DNA of 8,717 nt. Origin: Alphaproteobacteria bacterium. Its GTDB lineage: Bacteria > Pseudomonadota > Alphaproteobacteria > Micropepsales > Micropepsaceae. The stretch's first letter is position 1; each line of letters begins with the position of its first letter. Under the pieces are notes generated by a model. That model was not told where the DNA came from and ran no database searches. It saw nothing but the letters and a program-made list of their open reading frames with translations. Location of the stretch: NCBI GenBank assembly GCA_026400305.1, contig JAPLPI010000435.1:1-8717 (forward strand), given 5' to 3'. Positions 4,677-8,717 of this stretch are shown here, piece by piece. The position numbers and the translations under genes are program-made.

Positions 4677-5858
4677 ATGCTGGAGTTCGATCATATCATC
4701 GCACCGCTCACGCGCGAGCGGTTCCTTGCAGACTTCTGGAGAAAATCATTCCTGGTCACAAAAGGCACGGCGGGCCGCTTTTCCAGTATTCTTAGCTGGG
4801 AGGAACTTAATGCAATCCTGGAACAGCATCGACTACACCCGCCACGGTTCAGACTGCTCCAAGAGGGGCGCCCTATCGAAGCCTTCCGCTATGCGACGCT
4901 GAGTGCCGGCGGCATGCCGCGACTGAACTCAGGAAAGCTCGCCGCCTGTCTCTCAGGCGGCGCGACAATTGTACTGGACTGCGTGGAGGAATTGGCGCCT
5001 CGAGTTCGCCATCTGGCATCCTCGTTTCGCGACGCGCTTCATGCGAATACCCACGTCAACCTTTATGCGGGATGGCACAGCCAGAAAGGCCTTGATCTGC
5101 ATATTGACTGTCAGGACATCACGGTCCTGCAAGTATCGGGACGGAAACGCTGGCAGGTCTATCAGCCGACGAGGCTGAACCCGCTGCCGGACGATGAAGA
5201 ACCGCCCCCCAGGCCGACCGGGCCGCCTGTATGGGATGGCATGCTGGAGGATGGCGACATGCTCTACATCCCGCGGGGGTGGTGGCATGTCGCCTTTCCG
5301 GTCGGTGAACCCAGCCTTCATCTGACATTGGCGACCGAGCCGCCGCTGGGCACGCACTTGCTCGCCTGGCTGATCGGGAAGTTGCGCCTTCACGAGGTGG
5401 TACGAGCCGAGGTTCCGTGGCTGAACGACGGCAAGGGCCAGACAGCCTATCTCAATGCCTTGCGTCCTCTGCTGTCCGAGGCGCTCACCGGTGACGCCAT
5501 CGCTGAATTCCGCCACGAGTGGCAAGGCGCTCTGCAGCCACTGCCCCATATCAGCTTGCCCGAAATGCCGTATGTCCAGGTTCAGGCAATAAGCGACACC
5601 CATCGCATTCGTCTGGCGGCGGCGCATCACCTACATTTCACGCGCAACGGTGACAACTGGGAATTCAAGGCTCATGGCATGCTGTGCGGCGGCATTTCTC
5701 CCGATCTTTTGCCCGCACTTGGAATGCTGACAGACACGAAGGCACTGAGCTTCTCCGAACTGTGCGCCCATCTCGATGGAGACACCGCGAAAGGCAACCT
5801 GCGAAAATTGCTTGCCGCGCTCGCCCGTACAGGAGTGATTTCAATCGAAATGCCGTAA
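4677..5858 (+). CDS. JmjC/cupin_4 2-oxoglutarate Fe(II) dioxygenase, RoxA-like
   Basis: The 393 residues match the usual length of the bacterial ribosomal-oxygenase group (E. coli RoxA/YcfD). The N-terminus APLTRERFLADFWRKSFLV (9-27) is the family's opening helix. The JmjC core spans about 90-225. H142 and D144 (LHID) and H204 (GWWH) form the complete iron triad; GRKRW (155-159) follows the HxD strand and EDGDMLYIPRGWWH (191-204) leads to the distal histidine. A C-terminal winged-helix-like region is suggested by LSFSELCAHL and LRKLLAALARTGVI (about 357-389). Enzymes of this family hydroxylate an amino-acid side chain using O2 and 2-oxoglutarate, arginine of ribosomal protein uL16 in the RoxA case; the substrate here is not shown by the sequence. 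ATG 4677 is forced by an in-frame TAA at 4668-4670. It stands alone, so context gives no partner. A peptide-modifying relative is the main alternative. Confidence 0.88.
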   Translation: MLEFDHIIAPLTRERFLADFWRKSFLVTKGTAGRFSSILSWEELNAILEQHRLHPPRFRLLQEGRPIEAFRYATLSAGGMPRLNSGKLAACLSGGATIVLDCVEELAPRVRHLASSFRDALHANTHVNLYAGWHSQKGLDLHIDCQDITVLQVSGRKRWQVYQPTRLNPLPDDEEPPPRPTGPPVWDGMLEDGDMLYIPRGWWHVAFPVGEPSLHLTLATEPPLGTHLLAWLIGKLRLHEVVRAEVPWLNDGKGQTAYLNALRPLLSEALTGDAIAEFRHEWQGALQPLPHISLPEMPYVQVQAISDTHRIRLAAAHHLHFTRNGDNWEFKAHGMLCGGISPDLLPALGMLTDTKALSFSELCAHLDGDTAKGNLRKLLAALARTGVISIEMP

Positions 5859-5925
5859 ACTCAGCACCGGTGTCATCGCCAGCCCGCTTTACGCATTTGC
5901 GAGAAAAATTGGGCTCTCCCGACGC

Positions 5926-5941
5926 GCCGGGCGGGCCCGGC
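5926..5941 (+). terminator. GC-rich hairpin after the JmjC gene
   Basis: GCCGGGC (5926-5932) and GCCCGGC (5935-5941) are perfect complements, about 67 bp after the JmjC stop; the innermost pairs must open to form a loop. No T-run follows. A second, looser dyad CCTTCC...GGAAGG (5973-5978 with 5988-5993) lies downstream. Together they may end transcription before the next gene, but this is not certain. Confidence 0.3.
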
Positions 5942-6113
5942 AACATCAGACCGCCCTAACCCTTTCCGGAGCCCTTCCAAAGCCCTAGGAAGGCCGGCCC
6001 GGGATCGCCCTGACGCGGTGCAAGATCGCGTAAAGCTCCCCGCCCCGCCCCCAGCCATGGTAGTATTCACCCCGATAGTCGTTTTCTGAGAGATGCAAAA
6101 CCGGGAGAAATTC

Positions 6114-7664
6114 ATGGTCCTGCAAAAACGCCTGATGATTTGTGCCTCGGCCCTGGGATTAATGGCGAGCGCCGCCGCGCCCGCGTCCGCCGCGCCCTGG
6201 ACCCGCGGTTTTGTCGTCGGCGCATATGAATATGCCTTTCGCTATGGCGGCCGCGCCGATTTCGCCCGCAAAGGCGAGATCGAGCCGGGCATCGACTGCC
6301 TCCACGGCGCCACCCGGCACTTCGCCGACCCCGACCAGACCAAAAAAGCCGTGACTGCCCAAAAATGGCGCCTGCCGCAGGAAGCCGAATGGGTGGCGCG
6401 GCCACCAGGCATCGAGGATGTTCGCTCGCCGCTGGGCACGCGCTTCGGCATCTGGGTGCGGGCGCTGGCCTACCGCGGCTACAAGCGCGGCATCGAGACC
6501 TATGTGAACCCGTTTGCCGCCGAAGATCCCGGCCAGCCCCAAGTCAGCAGCCGCATTGGCGACGGCTTAAACCTGGACGGTAAGATCAAGCCCGCCGACT
6601 TTGTCAGCCCAGACGGAGAGCGGGGCATCGACAACAACCTGTACCGGGCCTGGGGCTGCGACGCGCCATGGCGCGGCAACGGCAACGCCACCCTGGACCT
6701 GCGCGCCAACGACAAGATGCAGGACGGCCTCTACACCATGGTCATTCGTATTTCGGGCAAGGCGGACCCGATGAACGATGACAACGCCACCCTGGAAATC
6801 GGCTTTTCGCCCGACAAAATCGTCAAGGATGCGCGCAACAGCGTGGCTATTGATTATTCCTACCGCATCTTGCAATCGGCCCAATATACCAAGCTGAAAG
6901 CTACAATACGAAACGGCGTGATCGAGACCGAACAGGTCGAGCACCTGCATGCCCCGCGTATTGCCTGGTTCTATGACCAAACCGGCGACGCCAATTTCAC
7001 CAAGGGCAAGCTGCGGTTGAACATCGCGCCGGATGGCCTTTCGGCGACGGGCCTGATCGGCGGTTACCGAAACTGGCGCGATCTCTATGCCGAGAACACA
7101 TTCGCCCAGGATGGTGGCCAGCAGGGCGTGCGCGAACATGAGGACCATGTCGCGCTTTATTATGCCCTGCGCCGTAACGCCGACGGCATGCTGAACCCGG
7201 CGACCGGAAAGTATGATGGCATCTCGTCGATCTATCGTATCCGCATGTCCGGCGCCTATGTCGTGGATCCCGACAAGCCAATGGACATTCCGATTTTGGC
7301 CGGGGATCTGTATCGCAAGAAGGTATTCGAGGCGATCAAGGCCAACACCATCCGGGGCGCCGAGACCCGCATTCCGCAACCGGTCCCGCCGGGCACGGGT
7401 GAAGCCTCCTATCCCGGGATGGAGCGCGGCGTTCGCGAACTGGCCAGCCGCGACTTCTTCCTCAAGACCCTGGACCGTCCGCACTATCCGGACGGTGTCG
7501 GCCGCGACCAGCGTAACTTCCTGATCGACGATCAGGGCAACCGCATGGATGCGCAGGGCAAGATCGACGAGCGGGATGATATTCCCCCGCCGCCGGCCAA
7601 GAGGCCGATGCCACAGGTCAGCAATGCCGCGCCGACCAAGGTGGCATCAACCCAGGCCCCATAA
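6114..7664 (+). CDS. Secreted protein of unknown family, 516 residues
   Basis: I do not recognise the family. A signal peptide is clear: basic start (MVLQKR), hydrophobic core to about residue 22, and an A-S-A cleavage motif at 24-26, so the mature protein begins near A27 and is exported. ATG 6114 is preferred over the in-frame ATG 6093 because GGGAG lies six bases before it. The mature chain has only two cysteines, C62 (GIDCLHG) and C182 (WGCDAPW), which could form one disulfide. It is rich in aromatic, Gly and Asp residues, with a soluble beta-rich look and no transmembrane segment. It ends in a Pro-rich low-complexity tail (PPPP, then Ala/Pro/Thr repeats) suggestive of a flexible or wall-proximal end. 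Codon use matches the GC-rich backbone and the frame is clean. It converges on the RidA gene, whose stop is about 26 bp away. A periplasmic or surface role is an inference only. Confidence 0.85.
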   Translation: MVLQKRLMICASALGLMASAAAPASAAPWTRGFVVGAYEYAFRYGGRADFARKGEIEPGIDCLHGATRHFADPDQTKKAVTAQKWRLPQEAEWVARPPGIEDVRSPLGTRFGIWVRALAYRGYKRGIETYVNPFAAEDPGQPQVSSRIGDGLNLDGKIKPADFVSPDGERGIDNNLYRAWGCDAPWRGNGNATLDLRANDKMQDGLYTMVIRISGKADPMNDDNATLEIGFSPDKIVKDARNSVAIDYSYRILQSAQYTKLKATIRNGVIETEQVEHLHAPRIAWFYDQTGDANFTKGKLRLNIAPDGLSATGLIGGYRNWRDLYAENTFAQDGGQQGVREHEDHVALYYALRRNADGMLNPATGKYDGISSIYRIRMSGAYVVDPDKPMDIPILAGDLYRKKVFEAIKANTIRGAETRIPQPVPPGTGEASYPGMERGVRELASRDFFLKTLDRPHYPDGVGRDQRNFLIDDQGNRMDAQGKIDERDDIPPPPAKRPMPQVSNAAPTKVASTQAP

Positions 7665-7697
7665 TAACTCTCTGATAATAAAGGTTATTTCTATTTT
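7663..7697 (+). terminator. Possible weak terminator between convergent genes
   Basis: AATAAC (7663-7668) and GTTATT (7684-7689) can pair across a 15-nt loop and are followed by a T-rich run (7690-7699). The stem is short and AT-rich, and it overlaps the stop codon of the secreted-protein gene. Position between two converging genes is the best argument. Confidence 0.3.
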
Positions 7698-7966
7698 TTC
7701 GGCTTGGGCTGACGCACCGCGATAAACGATATCTGTTCGCCAGTCGCAGTCTTCTTGTCGAAGCTGTTCTGCAGCGATGTGCGCGTCGGGAACACGCCGT
7801 TCTTGAAGAAGGTGCCATACAGACTCTGCACCTTCTCGATGTCGGCGATATCGCGGACATAAACGATCGCCTGCGTCACGTCGGAAAAATCCATGTCCGC
7901 TTCTTGCAGATCGTCCAGCAGGTTGCGCATGGTCTGGCGCAGCTGCAGCTCGATATCCTGGGTCAC
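7691..7966 (-). CDS. Third RidA-like domain, N-terminally truncated (likely part of a broken gene)
   Basis: A frame of 91 codons from GTG 7966 to TAG 7691 encodes most of a RidA/YjgF fold: QLRQTMRNLLDDLQEA (8-23), DVTQAIVYVRDIADI (29-43), a YGTFF segment (50-54), FPTRTSLQ (59-66) with the family's conserved Arg, and the last strand GEQISFIAVR (76-85). The first ~25-30 residues of the domain are missing from this ORF. The continuation SGFIPDQGI lies in the same frame just upstream of the GTG, where it overlaps the end of the preceding ORF. Its start overlaps the upstream stop by 4 nt (GTGA), which could allow coupled translation, but the GTG falls inside the domain. I read it as the 3' part of one ancestral multi-RidA gene split by a deletion and frameshift. 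Conserved residues persist, so the break may be recent. Confidence 0.7.
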   Translation of the reverse strand: MTQDIELQLRQTMRNLLDDLQEADMDFSDVTQAIVYVRDIADIEKVQSLYGTFFKNGVFPTRTSLQNSFDKKTATGEQISFIAVRQPKPKK

Positions 7967-8717
7967 GATCCCCTGGTCGGGAATGAATCCCGACTTTCCC
8001 GACCGGCGATTGCGTCGAATACGATGCGCGCGCCACCAGGCAACTGCGCCACCTCGATAGTGCCGCGACCCGGCGTGTTACCGAACTCGAACGTGGCCGC
8101 ATAGATCTTGTTCATCACCACCGTGCGCGGCTCCTGCGCCTGGCCATTATGGGCGATCAAGTCAGACGTTCTGGGTGTGTCTATCGCGCCATCGGGGCTG
8201 GCCATGTAGGGATTAGTCCAGAGCACGTTGGGCATGCTCATGCCGGCTGCCTTCAACACAGCGCCAACATTGTTCAGGCTCTGCTGCACTTCCGCGCCAT
8301 AGTCCGCAGGCAGCTTTCCAGTCTTGGGGTCGGCGCCGCTCTGGGCCGAAATGTACAGCACGTCGCCCACTAGGATGCCAGCAGGATCGCTGCGTTTGCC
8401 ATGCTTCCAGCCGGCAGGGGTGATGACTGTGCGCCTAGCGCTAGAGGCTACGGCGATGGCGTTGATCTGGACTTTCTGGCCGCCCGGCAGTGCCGCCACG
8501 ACCAGAACAGTGCGCGCCGGCAGATCGGCGCCAAAGTATTTCCAATAAACATCGTTCATCGCCACGACATCTTCGGTTTTTGTGACATAGACCTGGATCC
8601 AGGCCAGGTTTTCCATGTCCATGCCCGCGGCCTTCAGCACTTCACGTGTGTGATCGAGGGTCTGCTTGACCTCCTGCACGAAGGAGGTCGGCAGATTGCC
8701 ATCGACGTTTCGGCCAT
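7963..8717 (-). CDS. RidA-domain protein, two domains visible, 5' end outside the window
   Basis: The frame runs from the right edge to TGA 7965-7963, about 251 residues. Two RidA/YjgF domains follow one another. The first, entering from the edge, has VKQTLDHTREVLKAAGMD, WIQVYVTKTEDV, the YWKYFG segment and PARTVLVVAALPGG. The second begins LVGDVLYISAQSGADPKTG and ends GRGTIEVAQLPGGARIVFDAIAG. RidA proteins deaminate reactive imines/enamines (2-aminoacrylate in E. coli); the Arg of the P-x-R-type segment that binds the substrate carboxylate is present in the first domain, and an Arg lies at the equivalent place in the second. Whether this multi-domain form has that activity is not known. After DAIAG the frame runs into RESRDSFPTRGS and stops, while a third domain continues in the -1 frame. 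The break is at a 9-bp hairpin containing a TCCCGAC direct repeat, so the gene is probably damaged here. Confidence 0.75.
   Translation of the reverse strand, partial: GRNVDGNLPTSFVQEVKQTLDHTREVLKAAGMDMENLAWIQVYVTKTEDVVAMNDVYWKYFGADLPARTVLVVAALPGGQKVQINAIAVASSARRTVITPAGWKHGKRSDPAGILVGDVLYISAQSGADPKTGKLPADYGAEVQQSLNNVGAVLKAAGMSMPNVLWTNPYMASPDGAIDTPRTSDLIAHNGQAQEPRTVVMNKIYAATFEFGNTPGRGTIEVAQLPGGARIVFDAIAGRESRDSFPTRGS
7975..8004. repeat. Hairpin and short direct repeat at the RidA frame break
   Basis: GGTCGGGAA (7975-7983) and TTCCCGACC (7996-8004) are perfect complements with a 12-nt loop. TCCCGAC occurs twice in direct orientation, at 7988-7994 and 7997-8003. This is the point where the reading frame of the RidA protein switches. 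Palindromes and short direct repeats are common slippage or deletion endpoints, so the structure fits the origin of the damage. Confidence 0.6.

Noticed and set aside
4475..4795. Possible small gene or peptide precursor before the JmjC gene
   Set aside because: It overlaps the JmjC start by over 100 bp in another frame, lacks a ribosome binding site and has no leader/core pattern; a cysteine-rich frame nearby has no start codon.
4953..5630. 225-codon minus ORF
   Set aside because: Antisense shadow of the JmjC core, whose iron-ligand motifs prove the plus frame.
6567..7484. 305-codon minus ORF
   Set aside because: It lies wholly antisense to the secreted-protein gene, which has a signal peptide and good ribosome binding site; the minus frame has no recognisable domain.
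7963..8010. Programmed -1 frameshifting in the RidA gene
   Set aside because: The GGGAAAG run is not in the X-XXY-YYZ register for the upstream frame, and the third domain also lacks its N-terminal part, which frameshifting alone would not explain.
1..8717. CRISPR array
   Set aside because: No regularly spaced direct repeats seen.

Overview
The window looks like a GC-rich proteobacterial chromosome, most likely alphaproteobacterial. This rests on a PAS_5-type PAS protein, a YkgJ-type cysteine-cluster protein, a RoxA-like JmjC oxygenase and tRNA genes with encoded CCA ends. It is a judgement from gene content only; no rRNA or marker gene is present to fix the taxon.

Layout. The left end (1-507, minus) is the N-terminal 169 residues of a YkgJ-family protein running off the window. 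Two divergent tRNA genes follow: tRNA-Pro(CGG) on minus (672-748) and tRNA-Gln(TTG) on plus (923-997). They share a 174-bp spacer that holds two matching promoter-like sequences. A 17-bp perfect hairpin abuts the tRNA-Pro 3' end. From about 1000 to 4670 the sequence becomes visibly more AT-rich and gene-poor. It carries a small PAS protein, a LytM/NlpD-like lipoprotein that has lost nearly all metal ligands, two small XRE-type regulators, and an IS3-type transposase fragment in otherwise non-coding sequence. It reads like an old, eroded insertion next to tRNA-Gln, but I found no integrase and no duplicated tRNA end.

From 4677 the GC-rich backbone resumes. It has a complete JmjC/cupin_4 dioxygenase with an intact HxD...H iron site, then a 516-residue secreted protein of a family I cannot name. 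Converging on that protein is a multi-domain RidA gene entering from the right edge. Its reading frame is broken between the second and third RidA domains, leaving two ORFs that overlap by 4 nt.

Working together: most genes look like single-gene units on alternating strands, not one operon. The clearest local circuit is the LytM lipoprotein (minus) with a divergent XRE regulator (plus). Two overlapping dyads lie on the predicted lipoprotein promoter, as expected for repressor control. A second XRE gene converges on the first with a 3-nt gap. I see no complete defence system, CRISPR array, prophage or biosynthetic cluster.
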